DNA from: DASRDR01 sp963812945 [NCBI: uncultured Candidatus Rokubacteria bacterium]
GTDB taxonomy: Bacteria; Methylomirabilota; Methylomirabilia; Rokubacteriales
Direction of reading: 5' to 3'
Length of the DNA: 64,000 bases
Assembly (NCBI GenBank): GCA_963812945.1
Contig: CAWEXD010000012.1
Span: 372,001-436,000, forward strand
Of this stretch, positions 42,161 through 50,308 are shown piece after piece (positions within the stretch are counted from its first letter, which is position 1; each line of letters begins with the position of its first letter). The notes under the pieces are model-generated. The model ran no database searches and was not told the DNA's origin. It was given only the letters and a program-made list of their open reading frames with translations. A program made the translations under genes and the position numbers.

Positions 42161-43348
42161 ATGTCGCGGTCTCGACAGGAAGTCGCCAGGGGACGGCGCC
42201 GATCGTGGCCGGTTCACGCTCGCGCCGCGGTCCTCGCGCTCGCCGGGATCGTCGCGGCCGCACCACCGGCGCTCGCGGGGCCAGCCGAGGACGCCTACAT
42301 CGCCGGCTACGTGACGGCCGTGCTCGAACGCCAACTCGACGTGAAGGGCAGCAAGATCACGGTGAAGGACGGCGTGGTCACGATCGAGGCCGCGGGGCTC
42401 GCGACCAGCGACCAGGAGAAGCTCGTGTCGACGCTCTCGTCGGTCGCGGGAGTGGCCCGCGTCGTGGTCGTCGACCTGCCCAAGCCGCCCGCGACCGCGC
42501 CGCCCGCGGCGTCATCCCTGCCGACGACCGCGGCGACGCCGAGCGGGCCCGCCGTGGAGGCCGAGGTCCCGCAACGGGGCCTCGAGATTCTGCCGAAGGG
42601 GCTCCTCTTCGCGCCCCTGATTGCCGACCCCCGCTGGCCCCACTTCTCCGCCGTGTACCAGCGCTTCTATAAGAACGCGCGGCTCGAGAACGCGGCGACC
42701 GCGACCCTGGGCGAGACCTTCTCGCTCTTGCGGGGCCCGCTCGCCACGAGCGGCGGCGCGTGGGAGGTCGGGATCCAGGCCGGCGTCTTCAGCCTCTTCG
42801 ACATGGACGCGCCGTCGACCGACCTCGTCAACTCCGACTACATCGTCGGGTTCCCCTTCGCGTACCGGCTGGGCGACTTCTCGGCGATGGCGCGCCTCTA
42901 TCACCAGAGCTCGCACCTCGGCGACGAGTTCCTGATCGAGAACCGGGTCGAGCGCGTCAACCTGAGCTACGAGGCCGTCGACGTCCGGCTGTCCTACGAG
43001 GTCACCGACTGGCTCCGCGTGTACGGGGGGGCCGGCTACATCCTCCGGCGGGATCCGGACGATCTCAAGCCCTGGTCGACCCAGGTGGGGGCGGAGATCC
43101 GGAGCCCCTGGACCTTCCTCGCCGGGACGCTCCGGCCGCTGGCCGCCGTCGATATCCAGTACCGCGAGCAGAACGACTGGCACACCGACCTCTCCGCGCG
43201 GGCCGGCGTCCAGTTCGAGAAGCTCCCCATCTTCGACCGCCGGATCCAGCTCCTGGTGGAGTACTTCAACGGCTACTCACCCAACGGGCAGTTCTACCGG
43301 GAGAAGGTCGAGTACCTCGGGGTCGGCATCCACTTCTACCTGTACTGA
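42161..43348 (+). CDS. BON domain fused to a DUF1207-type outer-membrane beta-barrel
   Basis: 395-residue exported protein. A signal peptide (AVLALAGIVAAAPPALA) is followed by a BON domain at about 45-105 (DAYIAGYVTAVLERQLDVKG; VAGVARVVVVDLPK), a proline/alanine linker, and from about 140 a DUF1207-like barrel: LPKGLLFAPLIADPRWPHFS (family start), FSLFDMDAPSTDLVNSDYIV, ARLYHQSSHLGDEFLIEN, and a final VEYLGVGIHFYLY outer-membrane signature with aromatic C-terminus. BON domains bind phospholipid or peptidoglycan-linked surfaces. The fusion is unusual. GGAGGACGACAGC leader. Confidence 0.82.
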   Translation: MSRSRQEVARGRRRSWPVHARAAVLALAGIVAAAPPALAGPAEDAYIAGYVTAVLERQLDVKGSKITVKDGVVTIEAAGLATSDQEKLVSTLSSVAGVARVVVVDLPKPPATAPPAASSLPTTAATPSGPAVEAEVPQRGLEILPKGLLFAPLIADPRWPHFSAVYQRFYKNARLENAATATLGETFSLLRGPLATSGGAWEVGIQAGVFSLFDMDAPSTDLVNSDYIVGFPFAYRLGDFSAMARLYHQSSHLGDEFLIENRVERVNLSYEAVDVRLSYEVTDWLRVYGGAGYILRRDPDDLKPWSTQVGAEIRSPWTFLAGTLRPLAAVDIQYREQNDWHTDLSARAGVQFEKLPIFDRRIQLLVEYFNGYSPNGQFYREKVEYLGVGIHFYLY

Positions 43349-43352
43349 GCGG

Positions 43353-44441
43353 TCAGCCGGCTAGACCGTCCAGAGGGAGCCCGCCGCCGCGCAGGAACTG
43401 ACGGAGCCGGCGCTTCACGCTCGCCCGATTCTCGGGAATGACGCCGAGGCGGTTCAGCGCCTCGAGTCGGCGGCGCTCGCGCCACGACAGCTGGCCGTCG
43501 AGGATGAACCCGGAGAGGATGAGCGCCTGGCACACGGCCCGGGTCGCGGGCGGCGCGGCGGCGAAGCGAAGGAGGTAGTCCGCCGGCAGCGGGTGCCGGG
43601 GCTCCGCGGGCACGCCCCACCGCTCCAGCAGCTCCCGTGTCAGGAGATAGTGGTTCTGGTGGAAGTCGCGCTTGCTCACCGCGATGTACTGGAGGGTGTC
43701 GTAGACGAGGGTGCGGTCGGCGGCCGACGGCGCGTGCTTCTCCAGGCGCTGCACCAGGCCGCGGATGGCGGCGGGCCCCATCAGGACGACCTTCGCCTCC
43801 CGTAGCACCGCGTGGGTGGCGTAGGCGTTGATCGCCATGTAGATCGGCACACCGGCGAAGTCCAGGAGGGCGCGCACCGCGTAGCGGCCCAGCAGGAGCC
43901 GGACGAGGTAGCGGACGGCCTGATTCGCGAGAAACCCCTTGAGCCGCATGAACAGGTTGAACAGGAACAGCATCCAGGGCCTGAGCCCCTCGAAGGGGTC
44001 GATACCGTAGCGAGTGACCTCGGTGCTCTTCCGCTCGAGACCGATCGACAGGAGCGCCGGCGCCTGGCCCTCCTTGGTCTCGGGCGTCACGACGCCCGTG
44101 GCCACGGCGATCTCGTGAACGCCGATGATGTTCAGGAGGGTCAGGAGCGTGAGCTCGACGGTCGTGAGGAGGACGGCCCAGAGAAGCTCGCCCCACGGCA
44201 CACGCACGGGACCGAGCACGGGCGCCGCCACGGTGGCCGCCGGGAAGAGCTGCGGCGCCCGGTAGACCGGCACGTAGTAGGCGAGGAAGCCGATCACCGC
44301 GAGGGCCGCCGCTGCCGTCACGAGGAGCCACTCGACGCGCCGGATGTGCCGGACGGCCTCCGGGTCGAGCTCGTGGACGTCCGCCCGATGCCCGAACCGA
44401 CGCACGGGCAGGCGGCGCAAGAAGCGCTCGTAGACGCTCAC
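43353..44441 (-). CDS. Integral membrane protein of unknown function
   Basis: 362-residue protein, three or four helices: VEWLLVTAAAALAVIGFLAY, LLWAVLLTTVELTLLTLLNI, and two weaker ones around PWMLFLFNLFMRLKGFLANQ and LLGRYAVRALLDFAGVPIYM. The soluble C-terminal third (ADRTLVYDTLQYIAVSKRDF, YLLTRELLERWGV, WRERRRLEALNRLGV) is helical with a late ENRASVKRRLRQFL. A similar protein is known as a conserved hypothetical in other phyla; I cannot assign a function. It is convergent with the BON-DUF1207 gene (4 bp between stops). Confidence 0.78.
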   Translation of the reverse strand: MSVYERFLRRLPVRRFGHRADVHELDPEAVRHIRRVEWLLVTAAAALAVIGFLAYYVPVYRAPQLFPAATVAAPVLGPVRVPWGELLWAVLLTTVELTLLTLLNIIGVHEIAVATGVVTPETKEGQAPALLSIGLERKSTEVTRYGIDPFEGLRPWMLFLFNLFMRLKGFLANQAVRYLVRLLLGRYAVRALLDFAGVPIYMAINAYATHAVLREAKVVLMGPAAIRGLVQRLEKHAPSAADRTLVYDTLQYIAVSKRDFHQNHYLLTRELLERWGVPAEPRHPLPADYLLRFAAAPPATRAVCQALILSGFILDGQLSWRERRRLEALNRLGVIPENRASVKRRLRQFLRGGGLPLDGLAG

Positions 44442-44652
44442 GCTGTGACGGTCCCTCCCGATCGCGGCCCGGGACCGTCCCGCGCCGCACCCGAGCGAGG
44501 GTAGGGTCCGCGCGCGATTCGCGCAAGGCCTAACCGACTGGCCCGCCTCGCCGAGCGGCCGGCCGCCGACTCTTGTCCCGGCCGCACCCGCCGCCTATCA
44601 TGGCCGCCACGGGCCGCCACAGGCTGAAGGCCGTCCGATCAGGAGATGCCGA

Positions 44653-44874
44653 GTGAGCCAGTCGGGGCCGGGCCCGATGTCGGGTGAGGTGGACCTTCTC
44701 TTCGCCCTCGTGCGGGAGCGCTACGGACACCGGCTCACGCCCGAGGAGCTCGAGGCCGTCCGGACGGGCGTCGCGGCGATCGTCGAGGGAGCGCGCGCCC
44801 TCCGGGCGGTCCGTCTGGACAATGCCGACGGGCCGGCCCTCCCGGCGCCGCTCGACCTCCCGCCCGCGCCGTGA
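44653..44874 (+). CDS. Small AtzG/GatC-like partner of the amidase
   Basis: 73-residue protein, GTG start with AGGAGATGCCGA leader. Helical first half (VDLLFALVRERYGHRLTPEE; LEAVRTGVAAIVEGARALR), then VRLDNADGPALPAPLDLPPA. Length, helix-then-extended-tail organisation, position directly before an amidase and the GTGA overlap with it match AtzG/GatC-type chaperone subunits (DUF4089) that wrap an amidase. Sequence identity itself is not diagnostic, so the call rests on context. Confidence 0.6.
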   Translation: MSQSGPGPMSGEVDLLFALVRERYGHRLTPEELEAVRTGVAAIVEGARALRAVRLDNADGPALPAPLDLPPAP

Positions 44875-46271
44875 CGCCGAGCCCGATCTTCCTGACGCTG
44901 CGCGAGCTGGCGGCGCTCGTGCGGGCCCGTCACGTCTCGCCGGTGACGCTCGCGGAAACGTTCCTCGAACGGCTCGAGACTCTCGGACCGCGCTACAACG
45001 CCGTCGTCACCCTGACTCGCGAGCGGGCGCTCGCCGAGGCTCGCCGGGCGGAATCCGAGATCGGGGCAGGCCGGTGGCGGGGGCCGCTCCACGGGATCCC
45101 GTACGGGGCGAAGGACCTCCTGGCGACGGCCGGCGGCATTCCCACCACCTGGGGCGCCGCGCCGCTCCGCCGCCAGACCTTCGACGCCGATGCGACCGTC
45201 ATCCGCCGCCTCGAAGACGCCGGCGCCGTCCTGACGGCGAAGCTCGCCATGGTCGAGCTCGCGGGCGGGGCCGGATACCGGCAGCCCCGCGCGTCGTTCA
45301 CGGGACCCGGACGGTCTCCCTGGGGGGAGGATGCCTGGAGCGGCGGCTCCTCCAGCGGATCCGCGTCCGCGGTCGCCGCGGGGCTCGTGCCCTTCGCGCT
45401 CGGCTCCGAGACGTGGGGATCGATCGTCTCGCCGGCGGCGAACTGCGGGGTGACGGGGCTCCGGCCCACCCTCGGGCGCGTCAGCCGTCACGGCGCGATG
45501 GCGCTCTCCTGGAGCCTCGACAAGATCGGGCCGCTCGGCCTCACGGCGGACGACTGTGGCCTCGTGCTGGAGGCAATCGCCGGCCCGGACCCCTTCGATC
45601 CGAGTGCGGCGGACCGCCCGTTCCGCTACGAGGCGGAGGATCCGCCGGGCCGGCGGTTCCGGTTCGGTGTGCTCCGCGCGGCGGCGGAGGTCGCCGACGC
45701 GGACGTGCGTGCGCGCTTCGAGGAGGCGCTCGAGGTGCTGCGGGCGATCGGCACCGTGGAGGACGTCACGCTGCCGGCCCTTCCCTACGAGGCGATCACG
45801 CGGACCATCCTCTTCGCCGAGGCGGCCAGCGCCCTCGAGGGGCTGGTCGAGGACGGCGCCCTGGCCGAGCTGACGGCGCCCGAGGATCGGTACACGCTCT
45901 ACGCGCGGGATGCGATCCTGGCCAAGGACTACATCAAGGCGCTGCGGCTCCGGGCGGTGGCGGCGCGCGAGATCGGCCGCATCCTCGCCGGGCTCGACGC
46001 GCTGGTCGCCCCGGGCCGCTTCACCGTGGCGACCCGTCTCGACGAGCCGTTCCGGAGCGCCTTCGGCGGCACGGTCCTGGACCCGACGGGAGCGATCGGG
46101 AACGCGGCCGGGCTCCCGGCGGTCGCCGTCCCCAACGGGTTCGGCGAGCGCGGGCTGCCGACGAGCCTCCAGTTCGTGGGGCGCGAGTGGGGCGAGAACG
46201 CCATCCTCGCCGCGGCCCGGGCCTACCAGGCGCGCACCGACTGGCACCGGCGCCGTCCGGTCGCCGGCTGA
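44871..46271 (+). CDS. Amidase-signature-family hydrolase
   Basis: 466-residue amidase. Triad: Lys81 in GIPYGAKDLLATAGG, cis-Ser160 in AWSGGSSSGSASAVAAG, and nucleophile Ser184 in ALGSETWGSIVSPAANCGVT. The Asp/Gly-rich VTGLRPTLGRVSRHGAMALS follows as in GatA and AtzE. GTG start overlapping the small upstream gene. Substrate could be a carboxybiuret-like or aryl amide; no Glu-tRNA context (no gatB nearby) so it is not GatA. Convergent with GNAT, 8 bp between stops. Confidence 0.92.
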   Translation: MTPSPIFLTLRELAALVRARHVSPVTLAETFLERLETLGPRYNAVVTLTRERALAEARRAESEIGAGRWRGPLHGIPYGAKDLLATAGGIPTTWGAAPLRRQTFDADATVIRRLEDAGAVLTAKLAMVELAGGAGYRQPRASFTGPGRSPWGEDAWSGGSSSGSASAVAAGLVPFALGSETWGSIVSPAANCGVTGLRPTLGRVSRHGAMALSWSLDKIGPLGLTADDCGLVLEAIAGPDPFDPSAADRPFRYEAEDPPGRRFRFGVLRAAAEVADADVRARFEEALEVLRAIGTVEDVTLPALPYEAITRTILFAEAASALEGLVEDGALAELTAPEDRYTLYARDAILAKDYIKALRLRAVAAREIGRILAGLDALVAPGRFTVATRLDEPFRSAFGGTVLDPTGAIGNAAGLPAVAVPNGFGERGLPTSLQFVGREWGENAILAAARAYQARTDWHRRRPVAG

Positions 46272-46279
46272 CCCGTCCC

Positions 46280-46813
46280 TCAGACGGCTCCGAACTCGGG
46301 CGGGTACCGCACGATCCCCCCTCGCCCGCCGAGGGCGCCGTCGCGCAGCTCGACGAGCATGAAGGCCTCGTCCGGGGCGGGATGCTCCCAGGTCACGCCG
46401 TGCCGGCTGGCCCGCGTGAAGCCGAAGCGCGGGTAGTACTCCGGGTGGCCCAGCACGACCACGCATCCGTGACCCGCGTCGCGGCACGCCGCGAGCCCCG
46501 CCCGGACCAGCGCGGACCCGATGCCCAGGCGCTGACGCGTGGGCAGGACGGCCATGGGGCCGAGCCCGAGGGCCGCCGCCGAATCGCCACCCGAATCGCC
46601 ACCGGGCTCGCCACCCGACTCGATGGTCACCGGGCTGAAGAGAATGTGCCCGACGACGCGATGCCCCTCGGCCGCCACGAGAGACAGCGTCGCCTGCCCG
46701 CGCGCGCGGAGCGCGTCCACGAGATCCGCCTCGGCGGCGGTCCCGAACGCCAGCTCGTTGACGGCCCGGATCGCGGCGAGGTCGTCGGGCCGCTCCCGCC
46801 GGACGGTCGTCAC
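46280..46813 (-). CDS. GNAT N-acetyltransferase (YhbS-like)
   Basis: 177-residue GNAT enzyme of the YhbS (COG3153) branch. N-terminal VRRERPDDLAAIRAVNELAF, central strand LSLVAAEGHRVVGHILFSPV, acetyl-CoA pyrophosphate loop LPTRQRLGIGSALVRAGLAA, then VVVLGHPEYYPRFGFTRAS. An in-frame insertion EPGGDSGGDSAA before motif A is encoded by a 12-bp tandem repeat. GTG start, 28 bp downstream of the ATP-grasp gene, so in the same transcript as the zincin and ATP-grasp. Acceptor unknown. Confidence 0.9.
   Translation of the reverse strand: MTTVRRERPDDLAAIRAVNELAFGTAAEADLVDALRARGQATLSLVAAEGHRVVGHILFSPVTIESGGEPGGDSGGDSAAALGLGPMAVLPTRQRLGIGSALVRAGLAACRDAGHGCVVVLGHPEYYPRFGFTRASRHGVTWEHPAPDEAFMLVELRDGALGGRGGIVRYPPEFGAV
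46580..46615. repeat. 12-bp tandem repeat inside the GNAT gene
   Basis: CGAATCGCCACC at 46580-46591 and 46592-46603, then a diverged GGGCTCGCCACC at 46604-46615. In frame, encoding Gly-Gly-Asp-Ser units in the acetyltransferase. Copy number may vary between strains without breaking the frame. Confidence 0.75.
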
Positions 46814-46841
46814 GCGCTCACGGGTCTACGCTGGCAGTGGC

Positions 46842-47864
46842 CTACGCGTACACGTCGCGACGCCAGTGCAGCCCGAGGCTCAGGATGTGCTGGAGCAACG
46901 CCTTGTAGGACAGGCCCGCCCGTTCCGCCGACGCGGCGAGCTCCTCGCCGTTCGCGATCTCGGGGTTGGGGTTCGCCTCGAGCGCGTACGCGCCCTGCGC
47001 CGCGTCCAGCCGGAAGTCGATCCGCGCGTACCCGCTGAGCCCGAGGGTGCGGTAGATCCGCTTGGCGAGCTCCTGAACCCGCCGGGCGACCGGGTCGGGC
47101 AGCTCGCGCGCCTCGCCCCACTGGATGCCGTACTTCTTCTGGTACGGTCGGCTCCACTTGAGCCGCTGGGTCGCGATGGGGTGGGCCTCGTCCGGCAGCC
47201 CGTCCATGCGGAGCTCCCAGACCGGGAACACGTGAAGGCGGCGGTTCCCCACGACCGACACGTACAGCTCGCGGCCCTCGATATAGCGTTCCACGATCGC
47301 GCTGGTCCCCACGCTCTCGTGGACGAACGCCACGCGCTCCTTGAGCTTCTCGTCGCTCTCGACCACCGACGCCTGGGCGATGCCGAGGGACGCGTCCTCG
47401 GTGAGCGACTTCACGATCAGGGGGAAGGACAGGCGCCGCGGGCGCCGCACGGCTCGGCCCATCGCGAACACCGCGAAGTCCGGGCACGGGATCCGGTGAT
47501 AGGCAAGGATCTTCTTCGAGAGCGCCTTGTCGCGGCTCACCATGAGGCCCCGCGGATTGCAGCCCGTGTACGGGACGCGCAGGAGCTCCAGGTAGGCGAC
47601 CACGTTCTGGTCGTAGGTCGCGACGCCGTCGAACTCCTCGAGGAGGTTGAACGCGATGTGAGGCTGCCACTCCTCGATCGCTTCGCGGACCACGCGGAGA
47701 TCGCTCCGGACCCCGAGGGCTCGCACCTCGTGCCCCAGCTCCCGCAGCGTGCTGACGACGTCGAACTCCGTCTTCCACGGCGCGGCGGCCAGGTCCGCGT
47801 CGCTGGCCGCATCCGGGGGCACGAGGTTCTCGTGCATCAGCGCCAGGACGCGCAGCGGCTTCAT
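46842..47864 (-). CDS. ATP-grasp ligase (D-Ala-D-Ala ligase-like)
   Basis: 340-residue ATP-grasp enzyme. N-terminal Rossmann-like MKPLRVLALMHENLVPP, hydrophobic NLLEEFDGVATYDQNVVAYL, ATP-grasp clamp FPLIVKSLTEDASLGIAQAS (phosphate-loop region with K), SAIVERYIEGRELYVSVVGN, and the metal site GYARIDFRLDAAQGAYALEA followed by NPNPEIANGEE. Residues match DdlA-type ligases except for the substrate side, so an amino-acid or peptide ligation product other than D-Ala-D-Ala is likely. ATG overlaps the upstream zincin stop (ATGA). Product unknown. Confidence 0.85.
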   Translation of the reverse strand: MKPLRVLALMHENLVPPDAASDADLAAAPWKTEFDVVSTLRELGHEVRALGVRSDLRVVREAIEEWQPHIAFNLLEEFDGVATYDQNVVAYLELLRVPYTGCNPRGLMVSRDKALSKKILAYHRIPCPDFAVFAMGRAVRRPRRLSFPLIVKSLTEDASLGIAQASVVESDEKLKERVAFVHESVGTSAIVERYIEGRELYVSVVGNRRLHVFPVWELRMDGLPDEAHPIATQRLKWSRPYQKKYGIQWGEARELPDPVARRVQELAKRIYRTLGLSGYARIDFRLDAAQGAYALEANPNPEIANGEELAASAERAGLSYKALLQHILSLGLHWRRDVYA

Positions 47865-48910
47865 CGGACGACGCGGTGGCGACCGCTGTGGAGGTAGTTC
47901 ATGGTCTGCACCGTGAGCGCGATGATGAAGTCGAGCTTCGCCTGGTCCTCCGGCACCGCGACGCGCAGGCCGAGCTCGCGGCAGCGATCGATCATGTCCC
48001 CCAGCACCTGGTCGATCGTGTACTGGTAGACGCCCGTTCCCTGGGCCACGCGGCGGCGCACCTCCCGGCGGATGCGCTTGAGGAACTGCGCGGCCGGCGC
48101 CCGGTCATGGAACTCCGGGGCGGCCGAGAACAGGCGCCGGAGGTCCCGGTCGAAGGAGACGTCCTGGCCGAGACCGTAGTGACGGCGCTTCTCCTCGTAG
48201 TGCTGGCGCAGCGTCTTTCGGAGGCGCGACAGCGCATCGACGCGGGCCCGTGACAGCACCACGGGCCGATGGTCCCCGATCTCCTGCAGCAGCTCGTCGA
48301 CGTACTCGAGCTTTCGGACGACGGGCCACCCCGCATACCGCTCCCGCCAGTTCGAGTCGGGCGCGAGCCACACCGCGAACGTCTCGGCAAAGTCCTCGTC
48401 CGGATGGCTCTGCGCGTACCACTGCTCCAAATGTACGACGAAGCGCCGGCTGTACGGCCTCGGGACGTAGTAGTCGCGATAGCGCTCCGACGACTTGCCG
48501 AAGAGCCGCTGGCGGCGGCGGCGAAGGCGGAGCCGGTAGGCGTTCTCGATGGCGTGCCCCGTCTCGTGTCTCAGGAGCCGCATGCACCACTCGGGTGTCC
48601 CGCCCTCGACCTCGAGCATGTGGGTCAGCTCGAGCCGGGCGAGCCGGGGGTGAGCGAGGTAGAAGGGGATGGCCACTCCGGGGACGCCGTCGGGGCAGTA
48701 CCACTCGTCGGAGAGCCAGAAGTGCGGCCGGAAGCGGAGCCCCAGGGTCTCGAGCTCGCCGTGCAGCTGATCGATCCGATCCGCGAGCTCGCCCTCCCGG
48801 ATCACGAGCCCGAGGTCGCAGAGCCTGACGTCCAGGAGCCGCTCGTCGGGCCAGGTGGCCCACTCGGGCTCGGCCGTGGCGGCCCCTGGCCGGCCCTCGG
48901 CGCGGCTCAT
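47861..48910 (-). CDS. Putative zinc-binding metallopeptidase (HExxH zincin)
   Basis: 349-residue cytosolic protein, no signal peptide. Zinc motif H115-E116-T-G-H119 in RLLRHETGHAIENAYR, with a probable third ligand Glu176 in DEDFAETFAVWLAPDSNWRE. Upstream HFWLSDEWYCPDGVPGVAIP is the conserved start of this putative-metallopeptidase family. The second half (ALSRLRKTLRQHYEEKRRHY, AQGTGVYQYTIDQVLGDMID) is helical. It is first of an operon with ATP-grasp and GNAT genes, which hints that it processes or recycles a peptide made by the ligase. Catalysis is predicted, not demonstrated. Confidence 0.82.
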   Translation of the reverse strand: MSRAEGRPGAATAEPEWATWPDERLLDVRLCDLGLVIREGELADRIDQLHGELETLGLRFRPHFWLSDEWYCPDGVPGVAIPFYLAHPRLARLELTHMLEVEGGTPEWCMRLLRHETGHAIENAYRLRLRRRRQRLFGKSSERYRDYYVPRPYSRRFVVHLEQWYAQSHPDEDFAETFAVWLAPDSNWRERYAGWPVVRKLEYVDELLQEIGDHRPVVLSRARVDALSRLRKTLRQHYEEKRRHYGLGQDVSFDRDLRRLFSAAPEFHDRAPAAQFLKRIRREVRRRVAQGTGVYQYTIDQVLGDMIDRCRELGLRVAVPEDQAKLDFIIALTVQTMNYLHSGRHRVVR

Positions 48911-48997
48911 CGAGCCCGCCGGCGAATGCGCCGACGGCCGCCGCTGCCTGCCGTCGCGGCGGTGGGCGTCGCGCCGGCGGCCGGGGCGGCGGCTCCG

Positions 48998-49504
48998 TCA
49001 GGCGAGACCGCGCAGCATGGTCTCGGCGTCGCTGACCTCGAACTTCCCCGGCTGTTCGACGTGCAGCGCCTTCACGACCCCATCCTCGACCAGCATCGAG
49101 TAGCGCTGCGAGCGGATCCCCATGCCGCGCACCGTCAGGTCCATGTCGAGGCCCAGGGCCTTCGTGTAGGTGGCGCTGCCGTCGGCCATCATGCGGACCT
49201 TGCCGCCGGCCTTCTGGTCGCGGCCCCAGGCGCCCATGACGAAGGCGTCGTTGACGGAGACGCACCAGATCTCGTCCACGCCGCGCGCCTGGAGCCGGTC
49301 GTGGGCACTGACGTAGCCCGGCACGTGCTTGGCCGAGCACGTCGGAGTGAACGCGCCGGGCAGGCCGAAGACGACGACTCGCCGTCCCTTCGCCAGGTCC
49401 GACACGGGGAAGTTGTTGGGGCCGACGCTGCAGCCCGGGGCTTCCTGCTCGTAGAACTCGGTGAGCGTGCCTTCCGGCAGGCGATCTCCAACCCTGATCG
49501 GCAC
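48998..49504 (-). CDS. Peroxiredoxin, Prx5/AhpE-like redoxin
   Basis: 168-residue thioredoxin-fold peroxidase of the Prx5 type. Peroxidatic Cys56 is in FGLPGAFTPTCSAKHVPGYV with the usual PxxxTxxC arrangement; a further cysteine in the VDEIWCVSVNDAFVMGAWGR segment and the family phrase RSQRYSMLVEDGVVKAL are present. GTG start with GAGGAGGACGCCT. It reduces peroxides using thiol donors. Divergent from the BCP gene across 226 bp that hold a direct repeat near its start. Confidence 0.92.
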   Translation of the reverse strand: MPIRVGDRLPEGTLTEFYEQEAPGCSVGPNNFPVSDLAKGRRVVVFGLPGAFTPTCSAKHVPGYVSAHDRLQARGVDEIWCVSVNDAFVMGAWGRDQKAGGKVRMMADGSATYTKALGLDMDLTVRGMGIRSQRYSMLVEDGVVKALHVEQPGKFEVSDAETMLRGLA

Positions 49505-49515
49505 AGGCGTCCTCC

Positions 49516-49540
49516 TCGCGGTCAATCGGTCGCGGTCAAT
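49516..49540. repeat. 11-bp direct repeat upstream of the Prx5 gene
   Basis: TCGCGGTCAAT at 49516-49526 and 49530-49540 (14-bp period). On the minus strand each copy contains TTGACC. The repeat is only 12 bp from the GTG start, so it may be an operator for the peroxiredoxin or simple duplication. Confidence 0.5.
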
Positions 49541-49730
49541 GGGCAAGCCGGCCAGCGGGCGCCGGCCGATCGGGTTCAGGGTACCATACCGGATGGAACC
49601 CGGCGGCTCCGGATGGCCCCAGGAATCTCCCGGAGGGCTCGAGCCGTCCCATGATTGGCCAGCTCGGGGAACGCACTCACGACGCCGGGCGGGCAGCTGC
49701 CGCCGGCCAGCACTGTGACGAGGTGAGACC

Positions 49731-50207
49731 ATGCCCGGCATCACAGAGGGCCGCAAGGCCCCCGCCTTCACGCTCGAGAGTGCCGCCGGCCAGCGCGTAT
49801 CGCTCGCCGACTTCGCCGGCAAGGACATGATCGTCTACTTCTATCCCAAGGACGACACCCCGGGGTGTACGAAGGAGGCGTGCGGCTTCCGGGACCTCTG
49901 GAAGGATCTCCGGACGGCGGGAGTCGCCGTGCTCGGGGTGTCGGCCGACAGCCCCGCGTCCCACGCGAAGTTCGCGGATAAGTACCGGCTGCCCTTCACG
50001 CTTCTCTCGGACCCGGACCGGAAGGTCATGACGGCGTGGGGGGCGTACGGCGAGAAGGTCCTGTACGGCAAGAAGACCACGGGCGTGATCCGCTCGACCG
50101 TCTGGGTGGGCCCCGACGGGACCGTCCGGAAGCACTGGAAGAGAGTGGCCGACGCGGCCAAGCACCCGGCCCAGGTTCTCGAGGCCGTCCGCAGCCGGGC
50201 CGGCTGA
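49731..50207 (+). CDS. bcp: Thioredoxin-dependent thiol peroxidase (BCP/PrxQ)
   Basis: 158-residue PrxQ. Start APAFTLESAAGQRVSLADFA, catalytic site KDDTPGCTKEACGFRDLWKD with peroxidatic Cys46 and resolving Cys51 five residues later (alpha-2 type PrxQ), then GVSADSPASHAKFADKYRLP and RSTVWVGPDGTVRKHWKRV. Reduces alkyl and lipid hydroperoxides with thioredoxin. Divergent from Prx5 and upstream of a thioredoxin-like gene, so this is a small oxidative-defence patch. Confidence 0.95.
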   Translation: MPGITEGRKAPAFTLESAAGQRVSLADFAGKDMIVYFYPKDDTPGCTKEACGFRDLWKDLRTAGVAVLGVSADSPASHAKFADKYRLPFTLLSDPDRKVMTAWGAYGEKVLYGKKTTGVIRSTVWVGPDGTVRKHWKRVADAAKHPAQVLEAVRSRAG

Positions 50208-50308
50208 GCCGGCCCCCGGAGACCGGGGCGCTCTGCTAACATCGGAGGCGCCCGCTCGAAGGTCCGAGACATCGAACACCTGACTCGATCCAAAAGGAGA
50301 GCCCCAGC

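Noticed and set aside
49585-49620. Minus-strand promoter with TATGGT upstream of the Prx5 gene.
   Set aside because: The -10-like hexamer has no acceptable -35 at 16-19 bp.
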